Source of the DNA: Clostridiales bacterium UBA4644
GTDB lineage: Bacteria; Bacillota; Clostridia; Oscillospirales; Butyricicoccaceae
Assembly (NCBI GenBank): GCA_002405755.1
Contig: DHMK01000035.1
Coordinates: forward strand, 1 to 15,018
Reading direction: 5' to 3'
DNA: 15,018 nt
Position 1 is the stretch's first letter. Each line of letters begins with the position of its first letter. Below the pieces are notes generated by a model. That model made no database searches. It had not been told where the DNA came from and saw nothing but the letters and a program-made list of their open reading frames with translations. This document shows positions 1 through 5,898 of this stretch, piece after piece. A program made the translations under genes and the position numbers.

Positions 1-90
1 ATCAACCCCGAGTTCACCGTGGAGCAGGTCAAGGCTGCCACGGCCGCTCCTTTGGCTGTCGCCGGCAACCTGAAGAACATGCTCGACTGA
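1..90 (+). CDS. 3' end of a gene, possibly a CoA-transferase beta subunit (partial)
   Basis: Frame 1 is open from the window edge to a TGA at 88-90 and gives the last 29 residues of a protein. The tail reads FTVEQVKAATAAPLAVAGNL followed by KNMLD. A 'hydrophobic-TVEEVKAATEAxL' pattern near the C-terminus resembles the small subunit of acetate/butyrate-acetoacetate or 3-oxoacid CoA-transferases, which move CoA between acyl groups in the cytoplasm. That match is from memory and the piece is short, so the family call is tentative. The reading frame itself is well supported because a strong intrinsic terminator follows 18 nt after the stop. The start and catalytic residues lie outside the window. 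It converges with the minus-strand tRNA gene. Confidence 0.4.
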   Translation: MNPEFTVEQVKAATAAPLAVAGNLKNMLD

Positions 91-108
91 TCCCCAAAAA
101 CAAAACAG

Positions 109-143
109 AAAAGCAGATCGGAAATCTTCCGATCTGCTTTTTT
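109..143 (+). terminator. Rho-independent terminator after the partial first gene
   Basis: A perfect 15-bp stem (109-123 with 127-141) closes a 3-nt ATC loop, and the T-run at 138-143 forms its 3' side and tail. It lies 18 nt after the stop of the first gene. The A-run on its left arm could also help stop transcription from the other side. Confidence 0.9.
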
Positions 144-178
144 CTTTGATCCGCGATGAAACAGAGGGGTATTTGCAT

Positions 179-211
179 AAAAAATCAGGGCTCCCGATTG
201 GGAACCCTGAT
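179..211 (-). terminator. Rho-independent terminator of the tRNA-Gly gene
   Basis: On the minus strand a 12-position stem (205-211, 203-204 and 200-202 with 184-195) has one mismatch (C191/A204) and a 4-nt loop. A T-run at 184-179 follows. It starts 5 nt beyond the CCA end of the tRNA, so the primary transcript is short and monocistronic. Confidence 0.85.
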
Positions 212-216
212 CCATG

Positions 217-292
217 TGGAGCGGGCTACGAGGCTCGAACTCGCTACCTCCACCTTGGCAAGGTGGCGCTCTACCAGATGAGCTAAGTCCGC
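217..292 (-). tRNA. tRNA-Gly (anticodon GCC)
   Basis: The minus strand folds into a 76-nt cloverleaf with an encoded CCA end. The D stem is GCTC/GAGC. The anticodon stem is a perfect CCACC/GGTGG around the loop TTGCCAA, which gives anticodon GCC for GGC/GGU codons. The T stem is GCGAG/CTCGT (one G-U pair) around TTCGAGC. The discriminator base is U73, as expected for bacterial glycine tRNAs. The acceptor stem GCGGACT/AGCCCGC has one mismatch, A5 opposite C68. The gene has its own near-consensus promoter 19 nt upstream and a terminator just downstream, so it is a stand-alone unit. Confidence 0.96.
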
Positions 293-310
293 GTTCCTGA
301 CTGCCTTTTT

Positions 311-339
311 ATTATAGACGAATGGCGGCGGAAAGTCAA
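311..339 (-). promoter_or_regulatory. Sigma-A-type promoter of tRNA-Gly
   Basis: Minus strand: -35 TTGACT at 339-334, a 17-nt spacer, and a perfect -10 TATAAT at 316-311. Transcription would start near 304, about 12 nt before the mature tRNA 5' end. Confidence 0.9.
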
Positions 340-380
340 GAGAAAGTTTTCGGATTTTCAAAATGCCCAAAGAATGGAAA

Positions 381-548
381 TCAGGTAAACAGCAGCACCG
401 CGCCCACCGCCGCCGCGCACCAGCCTGCGTTCTGCAGCCGCCGCACCTGATAGGACTTCCGGCTGCAATAGAGCCTGCCGCCGGCGGGGGAGAGCGCCAA
501 AAGCGCGCCTGCCGCCAGAAAAACGATACCGATCAGCTTGCGTACCAT
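381..548 (-). CDS. Small two-helix membrane protein, unknown function (55 aa)
   Basis: Minus-strand ATG at 548-546 to TGA at 383-381 encodes 55 residues beginning MVRKLIGIVF and ending GAVLLFT. A perfect AAAGGAG site (563-557) sits 8 nt before the ATG. Residues 5-21 form a hydrophobic helix after a short basic N-terminus. Residues 25-41 are a basic loop (R-L-Y-C-S-R-K, then Q-V-R-R-L-Q). Residues 42-54 are a second hydrophobic stretch ending at the stop. The expected topology is a hairpin with the basic loop inside. A promoter lies just upstream (579-607) and the strong tRNA promoter lies downstream, so it is probably a unit of its own. No clear terminator was seen after it. I do not recognise the family. 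The first helix could instead be a signal anchor. Ribosome site, promoter and composition together argue for a real gene. Confidence 0.7.
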   Translation of the reverse strand: MVRKLIGIVFLAAGALLALSPAGGRLYCSRKSYQVRRLQNAGWCAAAVGAVLLFT

Positions 549-578
549 CTCATTCGCTCCTTTCCGGATGACGGCTTT

Positions 579-607
579 AGTTTATCATATTCTCAGATAT
601 GGGTCAA
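579..607 (-). promoter_or_regulatory. Promoter of the 55-aa membrane protein gene
   Basis: Minus strand: -35 TTGACC at 607-602, a 17-nt spacer, and -10 TAAACT at 584-579 preceded by TGA (a weak extended -10). The predicted start near 572 gives a leader of about 24 nt with a good ribosome site. The -35 begins one base after the T-run of the DUF819 terminator. Confidence 0.7.
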
Positions 608-608
608 G

Positions 609-647
609 AAAAAAGCAGGAGCCTGCCGCAAGGCTGCAGCAGGCTCC
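609..647 (-). terminator. Rho-independent terminator of the DUF819 gene
   Basis: Minus strand: 9-bp GC-rich stem GGAGCCTGC (647-639) with GCAGGCTCC (626-618), a 12-nt loop, then TGC and a six-T run (614-609). It lies about 87 nt after the DUF819 stop. Confidence 0.85.
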
Positions 648-733
648 CATCGCTGACGGAAGAAGAACGCCGGGCGGAGTCCCGCGCCGGGGGCCGCCTC
701 CGTGAGGCACAGCGGTCAGCGTCCGAAGAACAC

Positions 734-1993
734 TTACGCACCCAGGATGATGCCGACGATGGTACCGCAATAGTTACCGATCACATAGCCCAGCACGCCG
801 ACCAGCATGGCGGGGCCGACCAGCGCGGTCCAGCCCTGAGAAATGGCCATACCGGCAGCGGTAGTGGGGCCGCCGATGTTGGCGTTGGAAGCGATGATGG
901 CATCCTCCAGAGAGGTCTTGCAGAGCTTGGCGCCCACAAAGCAGAACAGCATATTGACGACCACCATGATGAAGCACAGCACCAGGAACAGGGGGGACTT
1001 GGTGATAACCGTCATGATGTTGGCGGGGACGCCGATAACGAACAGGAACAGGTAGATCAGATAAGTGCCGATCTCCTGAGCGCCGTTCATCTTCTCCACC
1101 TTCTCACTGAAGAAGGTAGCGACAATGACGGAGATCGTGGTGATCCACACATACTGAGAGCCGAAGAATTTGCCTACGAAATCCTGGAAAACAGAGGGGT
1201 TCGCCACGGCCACCAGGCCGGAGAAGAAATTGGCGATGATGTTGGAGACCCAAACCACGGTGACGGCATAGGAGATGTTGGTGGCAATGTCCTTCAGAGA
1301 GATATCCTTGCGGGTCCAGAAGGCGGCAGCCTGGGTCTTGTGCTCATCGGCATTGGCCTCAACGGCGTCAATGTAGGGATGAGGATAACGGGAGCGGAAG
1401 AACTTCATGCCGGCGATAAAGATCAGCACGAAGAAGTAAGCGGCCATCAGCAGGTTATCCGCAACGGTGGCGGCAGCGGCGATATCTGTGCCCTTCAAAC
1501 CGGAGTTATCAGCCATGGCGGCAAAGTTGACGCCGCCGCCGATGTAGGAGCCGGTCATCATGGAAGCAACGCCGGCCAGATGCGCGACCTCGCCGCCGGT
1601 GCTGACATAAGCGCCTTTCAGAGTGGTGAAGGCCAGCAGAGCGCCGACGACCGTGCCGGCAGCACCCAGGAGGAAGACGATGAGCATCTTACCGGTGAGC
1701 TTACCGATCTTCTTCAGGTTGCACTGCAGCAGCAACAGGGGGATGCCCATGGGAACGACGACGCCCCAGACGATATCGTCATACAGGACGCAGCTGATGG
1801 GGATGATACCCAAGTTGGCGGAGACCATGGCAATGATCAGAGCAATGATCGCGCCGGAGACCTTGGAAGCCCATTTATACTTCTGCTCCAGCCAGATGGA
1901 AAACGCCACGGCCAGGCACATGACGCCCAGCAGGCCCCAAGTATTATCCGGGGAGATCAGCGTATGGCCAAACCATTTTTCGAACAATGTCAT
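734..1993 (-). CDS. DUF819 family (YjcL-like) integral membrane protein
   Basis: This 419-aa protein is almost wholly hydrophobic, with roughly ten or eleven membrane segments. Two family signatures are visible: GSYIGGGVNFAAMAD near residue 150 and SNANIGGPTTAAGMA near residue 368. Such paired glycine-rich 'SN/GG' motifs in two halves are typical of DUF819 and suggest an inverted-repeat transporter fold. The substrate is not known to me. Length is normal for the family (about 380-420 aa). The ATG at 1993 has a strong AAAGGAGG site 7 nt upstream. A charged loop (about residues 205-235, with RSRYPHPYIDAVEANADEHK) separates the halves and is probably cytoplasmic. The gene is transcribed alone from a consensus promoter with a leader of about 90 nt. 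It could be described as a sodium/amino-acid-type symporter, but I would not name a substrate. Confidence 0.88.
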   Translation of the reverse strand: MTLFEKWFGHTLISPDNTWGLLGVMCLAVAFSIWLEQKYKWASKVSGAIIALIIAMVSANLGIIPISCVLYDDIVWGVVVPMGIPLLLLQCNLKKIGKLTGKMLIVFLLGAAGTVVGALLAFTTLKGAYVSTGGEVAHLAGVASMMTGSYIGGGVNFAAMADNSGLKGTDIAAAATVADNLLMAAYFFVLIFIAGMKFFRSRYPHPYIDAVEANADEHKTQAAAFWTRKDISLKDIATNISYAVTVVWVSNIIANFFSGLVAVANPSVFQDFVGKFFGSQYVWITTISVIVATFFSEKVEKMNGAQEIGTYLIYLFLFVIGVPANIMTVITKSPLFLVLCFIMVVVNMLFCFVGAKLCKTSLEDAIIASNANIGGPTTAAGMAISQGWTALVGPAMLVGVLGYVIGNYCGTIVGIILGA

Positions 1994-2022
1994 ACTTGTT
2001 CCTCCTTTTTCTATTCGACACA

Positions 2023-2076
2023 GCTTCCCTGCGAAGAATGTCCCTCCGCTGCGGCCTGCCTCGGACCGGGGGAAGC
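2023..2076 (-). promoter_or_regulatory. Foldable 5' leader of the DUF819 gene
   Basis: The transcript between the DUF819 promoter and start codon can form a 7-bp outer stem (GCTTCCC at 2076-2070 with GGGAAGC at 2029-2023). Inside it are a 4-bp GTCC/GGAC stem (2066-2063 with 2043-2040) and small GC hairpins. It ends about 15 nt before the ribosome site. No T-run follows, so it is not an obvious terminator, and I recognise no known riboswitch consensus. Regulation by this structure is inference. Confidence 0.35.
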
Positions 2077-2091
2077 GATCGGTCTGTCTCT

Positions 2092-2120
2092 ATTATATTT
2101 ATGGCCATTTTGTAAATCAA
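2092..2120 (-). promoter_or_regulatory. Promoter of the DUF819 gene
   Basis: Minus strand: -35 TTGATT at 2120-2115, a 17-nt spacer, and a perfect -10 TATAAT at 2097-2092. It predicts a start near 2085 and an untranslated leader of about 92 nt before the ATG at 1993. Confidence 0.85.
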
Positions 2121-2215
2121 GCGGGTGGTAAAAAAACGGTAAATTTTTGGAAACTTCCTGCGGCAGAAGAAAAAAACTTTGATGTTTTTTCCGGGATACA
2201 GAGGGCTTTTTGCGC

Positions 2216-2244
2216 AAAAAACAGGGCAAAGTGCCCTGTTTTTT
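2216..2244 (-). terminator. Symmetrical intrinsic terminator after xth
   Basis: An 8-bp stem (2221-2228 with 2232-2239) with a 3-nt loop is flanked by A6 on one side and T6 on the other, so it can work on both strands. On the minus strand it lies 27 nt after the xth stop and separates it from the DUF819 promoter. Confidence 0.88.
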
Positions 2245-2271
2245 ATGTATTTTCAAAAAGTTTCGGAATAA

Positions 2272-3027
2272 TCAAAGCTCCAGCTCCAGTTCTACGGGGC
2301 AATGATCCGAGCCGTAAACATCCTGCAGGATCCGGGCGGCGGTGATGCGCTCCCGCAGCCGGTCGGAGACCAGGAAATAGTCGATGCGCCAGCCCGCATT
2401 GTTTTCCCGGGCGTGGAACCGGTAGCTCCACCAGCTGTAGGCCCCCGTCTGCTCCGGATAAAGCAGCCGGAAGGTATCGGTAAAGCCGCTGGCCAGCAGC
2501 CGGGAAAACTTTTCCCGCTCCTCGTCGGAAAAGCCCGCATTGCCCCGATTGGGGCCGGGGTTTTTCAGATCGATCTCCTGATGGGCCACGTTCATGTCGC
2601 CGCAGACGATCACCGGCTTTTTCCGGTCCAGCGCCTGCAGATAGTCCCGGAAGGCGTCGTCCCACTGCATCCGGTAATCGATGCGCCGCAGGCCATCCTG
2701 GGCGTTTGGGGTATAGACCGTCACCAGATAAAACGCCGGGAACTCGCAGGTGATAACCCGGCCCTCCGTGTCGTGCTCCGAGAGGCCCAGTCCGTAAGAC
2801 ACCGTCAGCGGCTCCATCCGGGTGAAAATAGCCGTCCCGGAATAGCCCTTGCGCTCCGCGCTGTTCCAATACTGCCGGTAGCCCGGCGTTTCCAGCTGGA
2901 TCTGATGGGGCTGCAGCTTGGTTTCCTGCAGACAGACCGCGTCTGCCCCGATGATGCGGAAAAATTCCAGAAAGCCCTTGCCCACGCAGGCCCGCAGGCC
3001 ATTCACATTCCAGGAGATCAGTTTCAT
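2272..3027 (-). CDS. xth: Exodeoxyribonuclease III (AP endonuclease, ExoIII family)
   Basis: This 251-aa protein has the usual length of the family. It cuts DNA at abasic sites and trims 3' ends in base excision repair, using a divalent metal in an endonuclease/exonuclease/phosphatase fold. Visible motifs in order: SWNVNGLRA (5-13, Asn7), LQETKLQ (33-39, metal-binding Glu35), Tyr105 in VTVYTPNAQ, CGDMNVAHQEIDL (142-154, Asp144 and Asn146), GWRIDYFL (212-219) and the C-terminal GSDHCPVELEL (239-249, with the catalytic Asp241-His242 pair). All key residues are present. The ATG at 3027 has a GAGGTG site 8 nt upstream. It is a single-gene unit, divergent from lysC, ending at the symmetrical hairpin at 2216-2244. 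The B. subtilis relative is called exoA. Confidence 0.96.
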   Translation of the reverse strand: MKLISWNVNGLRACVGKGFLEFFRIIGADAVCLQETKLQPHQIQLETPGYRQYWNSAERKGYSGTAIFTRMEPLTVSYGLGLSEHDTEGRVITCEFPAFYLVTVYTPNAQDGLRRIDYRMQWDDAFRDYLQALDRKKPVIVCGDMNVAHQEIDLKNPGPNRGNAGFSDEEREKFSRLLASGFTDTFRLLYPEQTGAYSWWSYRFHARENNAGWRIDYFLVSDRLRERITAARILQDVYGSDHCPVELELEL

Positions 3028-3049
3028 AGCATATGCACCTCACAAAAGC

Positions 3050-3078
3050 ATCATACCATGTTTCGTCCCGCCGCGCAA
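3050..3078 (-). promoter_or_regulatory. Candidate promoter of xth
   Basis: Minus strand: -10 TATGAT at 3055-3050 with a weak -35 TTGCGC at 3078-3073 and a 17-nt spacer. It predicts a short leader before the xth ATG at 3027. The -10 is good and the -35 matches only in TTG. Confidence 0.5.
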
Positions 3079-3123
3079 GGACCAAAGCCGCCGCCGCGCC
3101 ATAGAATGATAGCAGCAAAGAAT

Positions 3124-3129
3124 GGAGGG
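3124..3129 (+). promoter_or_regulatory. Ribosome binding site that sets the lysC start
   Basis: GGAGGG lies 7 nt before the ATG at 3137. It overlaps the upstream in-frame ATG at 3122, which has no site of its own. The family N-terminus (a short strand into KFGGSS) also fits the later start. Confidence 0.8.
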
Positions 3130-3136
3130 CTGTTAC

Positions 3137-4342
3137 ATGCTGATCGTAATGAAATTCGGAGGCTCGTCCCTGGCCTCCGCTTCCCATATCCGCCATGCGG
3201 CGGAGCTGATCCTGAACGCCCGGCAGGAGGGACACCGGACGGTGGTTGTGGTTTCCGCCCAGGGCGACACCACCGACGACCTGCTCTGTCGGGCCCGGGA
3301 GCTTTCGTCCAGCCCGGATCCCCGGGAGGAAGACGTTTTGCTCAGCTGCGGCGAGCAGATGTCCATGGCGCTGCTGGCCATGTATCTGCGGGAGCTGGGC
3401 TGTCCGGCGGTGTCCCTCTGCGGCTGGCAGGCGGGCATCCTGACAGACGGCCGGCACGGCGATGCCCGCATCCAGGTCATCGATCCGGGCCGGGTCAGAA
3501 GAGAGCTGGCGGCGGAAAATGTTGTGGTGGTGGCGGGCTTCCAGGGCGTTGATGAGGGCGGCGATATCACCACCATCGGCCGGGGCGGCTCCGACACCAC
3601 CGCCGTTGCGCTGGCGGCGGCGCTGCAGGCGGATGTGTGCCGGATCTACACGGATGTGAAGGGCGTTTATTCCGCCGATCCCCGGCTGGTGGAGACGGCC
3701 ATGATCCACCGGGAGATTTCCTATGAGGAAATGCTGGAGATGGCGTCGCTGGGGGCGCAGGTGCTCCACAGCCGGGCGGTGGAGCTGGCCCAGGAGAAGC
3801 AGGTGCAGGTGGAGGTGCGCTCCACCTTTGATCCCGGCGAGGGCGGGACCTTTGTCTGCAGCGAGAGCCGCACCGGCGCACGGGTCCGGGGCGTGGCCTG
3901 CGATGAAGCCGTGGCGATGGTGACGGTAAACGGACTGGATACAGGCCTGGCCACCGGGACGCTCTTTTCCGCGCTGGCGGAGAGCGGCGTGAGCATCGAT
4001 GTGATCATCCGTTCGCCGGGCAGCGGGCTCCGGCAGGGGACGGTGAGCTTCTCCGTCCGGGAAAGCGACGGGGAAAAGGCGCTGGCCGTGGTGAAAAGCT
4101 GCCGCCGGTCGCTGGATTTCCGCAGCTGCACGGTGGAATCCGGCATGGCCAAGGTCTCCGTGGTAGGAGCCGGCATGGCCGACGGCTGCGGCGTCGCGGC
4201 AAAAATGCTCCGCGCCCTGCAGGATGGGGCCATCGAGCCCCGGTATATCACCACCGGGGAGATCCGCATCTCCGTCATCCTCCCCCGGGAACAGGCGAAG
4301 CAGGCGGTGCAGCTGGTGCATCGGGCCTTTTTTGAGGAATGA
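3137..4342 (+). CDS. lysC: Aspartate kinase (aspartokinase)
   Basis: It phosphorylates L-aspartate with ATP, the first step towards lysine, diaminopimelate, methionine and threonine. With the start at 3137 it is 401 aa, typical of stand-alone aspartokinases. The amino-acid kinase domain shows KFGGSSLA (6-13), SCGEQMS, the GRGGSDTTAVALAAAL substrate/ATP loop and DVKGVYSADPR. Two ACT domains follow: about 261-335 (VNGLDTGLATGTLFSALAES) and about 338-395 (VSVVGAGMADGCGVAAKML), which normally give feedback control by lysine and/or threonine. It is followed by a terminator and is monocistronic. No lysine riboswitch fits in the 109 nt between it and xth. Only a weak -10-like TAGAAT (3102-3107) was seen upstream. 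Which end product inhibits it cannot be read from the sequence. Confidence 0.95.
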   Translation: MLIVMKFGGSSLASASHIRHAAELILNARQEGHRTVVVVSAQGDTTDDLLCRARELSSSPDPREEDVLLSCGEQMSMALLAMYLRELGCPAVSLCGWQAGILTDGRHGDARIQVIDPGRVRRELAAENVVVVAGFQGVDEGGDITTIGRGGSDTTAVALAAALQADVCRIYTDVKGVYSADPRLVETAMIHREISYEEMLEMASLGAQVLHSRAVELAQEKQVQVEVRSTFDPGEGGTFVCSESRTGARVRGVACDEAVAMVTVNGLDTGLATGTLFSALAESGVSIDVIIRSPGSGLRQGTVSFSVRESDGEKALAVVKSCRRSLDFRSCTVESGMAKVSVVGAGMADGCGVAAKMLRALQDGAIEPRYITTGEIRISVILPREQAKQAVQLVHRAFFEE

Positions 4343-4372
4343 CAGAAAGACGCGCGCGGAAACGCGCTGCTT

Positions 4373-4403
4373 GGCGAAGGGCGGAAAGACCCTTCGCCTT
4401 TTT
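4373..4403 (+). terminator. Rho-independent terminator of lysC
   Basis: Perfect 9-bp stem GGCGAAGGG (4373-4381) with CCCTTCGCC (4390-4398), an 8-nt loop and a T5 run (4399-4403). It lies 30 nt after the lysC stop and just before the miaB promoter. Confidence 0.9.
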
Positions 4404-4413
4404 GCAAAAAAAA

Positions 4414-4442
4414 TTGCCTTTTCCGATGCTCTATGCTATAAT
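4414..4442 (+). promoter_or_regulatory. Promoter of the miaB-mutS-mutL-miaA-hfq operon
   Basis: -35 TTGCCT (4414-4419), a 17-nt spacer, and a perfect -10 TATAAT (4437-4442) preceded by TGC, which makes an extended -10. It predicts a start near 4449 and a leader of about 27 nt. No other strong promoter was seen before hfq. Confidence 0.88.
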
Positions 4443-4475
4443 CTACTGTGAATTTTCATATCATTCGGAGGCGTT

Positions 4476-5894
4476 ATGAGCCAAAAGGATCGCGTGATTT
4501 CTCACGAAGCGCTGCTGCAGCAGCAGGACTATGCCAGCCGGGTGCGCCGGCTTTATCATACGAAAATGGCCCGCCAGCCCCTGGCCTGCGCCGTCACCTT
4601 CGGCTGCCAGCAGAACGAGGCGGATACGGAGCTGATCCGCGGCATGCTCACGGACATGGGCTTCGGCCTGACCGACGACGAGACCAGGGCGGATCTGCTG
4701 ATCTTCAATACCTGCGCCATCCGGGAGCACGCGGAGATGCGGGTCTTCGGCAATGTGGGGCAGACCTCCCACTATAAGCGGGCCAACCCGGATGTGATCA
4801 TCTGCGTCTGCGGCTGTATGCCCCAGCAGCCCCAGGTGGCGGAGAAGATCAAAAACAGCTATCCCTATGTGGATATCGTCTTCGGGACCCACGCGCTCTA
4901 TAAATTTCCCCAGCTGCTTTATCAGCGGCTCACGGGAAAAAAGCGGGTCTTTGACATTTCCGGCGATCAGGAGGGCCTGATCTGGGAGGAAATGCCCGCC
5001 GTGCGCCGGGAGGGGCCGGGGGCCTGGCTCTCCATCATGTATGGCTGCAACAATTTCTGCTCCTACTGCATCGTGCCCTATGTGCGGGGAAGAGAGCGGT
5101 CCCGCGCGCCGGAAAAGGTGGTGGCAGAGCTGCGGGAGCTGGCGGCGCAGGGTTATCGCGACATTACGCTGCTGGGACAAAATGTGAACTCCTACGGTCT
5201 GGATCAGGAGGGCTTTCCGGATTTTGCGGGCCTGCTGGAGCGCTGCAACGCCGTTCCCGGCGATTTTCGCATCCGCTTCATGACCTCCCATCCCAAGGAC
5301 GCCTCCCACCGGCTCTTTGACACCATGGCCGCCTGCGAAAAGGTCTGCCACAGTATCCATCTGCCGGTGCAGTGCGGCAGCGACCGGGTGCTGCAGGCCA
5401 TGAACCGCCGCTACGACCGGGAAAGCTATCTGGAGCTGGTGCGCTATGCCCGCTCCGTCATGCCTGATCTGACCATCACCTCCGACATCATCGTGGGCTT
5501 CCCCGGGGAGACGGAGGCGGAGTTTGAGGAGACGCTCTCTCTGCTGGAGGAGGTGCGCTTCGATTCGCTCTTTACCTTTATTTATTCCCGCCGGGAGGGC
5601 ACGCGGGCCGCTTCGCTGCCCGACCCCGTTTCCCGGGAGGAAAAGCAGCGCTGGTTTGACCGGCTGCTGGAGGTGCAGAACCGCATCTCCCGGGAGAAAA
5701 ACGCCGAATATGTGGGGCGGACGGTGCAGGTCCTGCTGGACGGACGCAGCGAAGACCACAACTATGATCTGACGGGCCGCACGGAGGGCTTCAAGCTGGT
5801 GCATCTCCACGGCGATCCGGCCCGAATCGGCGAATATGCCATGGCGGAGATCGAACGGAGCTCCACCTGGGCGCTGTTTGGAAGGGTGAAATAA
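4476..5894 (+). CDS. miaB: tRNA-2-methylthio-N6-dimethylallyladenosine synthase (radical SAM methylthiotransferase)
   Basis: This 472-aa enzyme adds a methylthio group to C2 of i6A37 in tRNAs reading UNN codons, using two [4Fe-4S] clusters and S-adenosylmethionine. The N-terminal UPF0004 domain has cluster cysteines Cys44 (FGCQQNEAD), Cys80 (NTCAIRE) and Cys114 (CGCMPQ). The radical SAM triad is Cys191-x3-Cys195-x2-Cys198 (CNNFCSYC), followed by VPYVRGRERSR and LLGQNVNSYG. The C-terminal 70 or so residues form the TRAM RNA-binding domain. An extra N-terminal segment of about 35 residues before the first domain is common in clostridial MiaB. The start has GGAGG 4 nt upstream. It is the first gene of the operon that also holds miaA, the enzyme making its substrate base. 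mutS starts 4 nt after its stop. 'FGCQQNEAD' and the UNN context favour MiaB over MtaB or RimO. Confidence 0.96.
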   Translation: MSQKDRVISHEALLQQQDYASRVRRLYHTKMARQPLACAVTFGCQQNEADTELIRGMLTDMGFGLTDDETRADLLIFNTCAIREHAEMRVFGNVGQTSHYKRANPDVIICVCGCMPQQPQVAEKIKNSYPYVDIVFGTHALYKFPQLLYQRLTGKKRVFDISGDQEGLIWEEMPAVRREGPGAWLSIMYGCNNFCSYCIVPYVRGRERSRAPEKVVAELRELAAQGYRDITLLGQNVNSYGLDQEGFPDFAGLLERCNAVPGDFRIRFMTSHPKDASHRLFDTMAACEKVCHSIHLPVQCGSDRVLQAMNRRYDRESYLELVRYARSVMPDLTITSDIIVGFPGETEAEFEETLSLLEEVRFDSLFTFIYSRREGTRAASLPDPVSREEKQRWFDRLLEVQNRISREKNAEYVGRTVQVLLDGRSEDHNYDLTGRTEGFKLVHLHGDPARIGEYAMAEIERSSTWALFGRVK

Positions 5895-5898
5895 GCAG

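Noticed and set aside
363..656. A 97-codon plus-strand frame across the region 363-656.
   Set aside because: It is antisense to the 55-aa membrane protein, which has a ribosome site and promoter; the plus frame has neither and its translation is Arg/Pro-rich noise.
3102..3107. TAGAAT as a -10 for lysC.
   Set aside because: The hexamers 16-18 nt upstream match TTGACA poorly (about two of six), so I do not list it as a promoter, although some promoter must lie in this gap.
3122..3136. Earlier in-frame ATG for lysC at 3122.
   Set aside because: It overlaps the ribosome site of the ATG at 3137, has no site of its own and adds residues not typical of aspartokinases.
3028..3136. Possible lysine riboswitch before lysC.
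   Set aside because: The gap is about 109 nt and is shared with the xth promoter; a lysine riboswitch needs about 170 nt or more and its conserved motifs are not seen.
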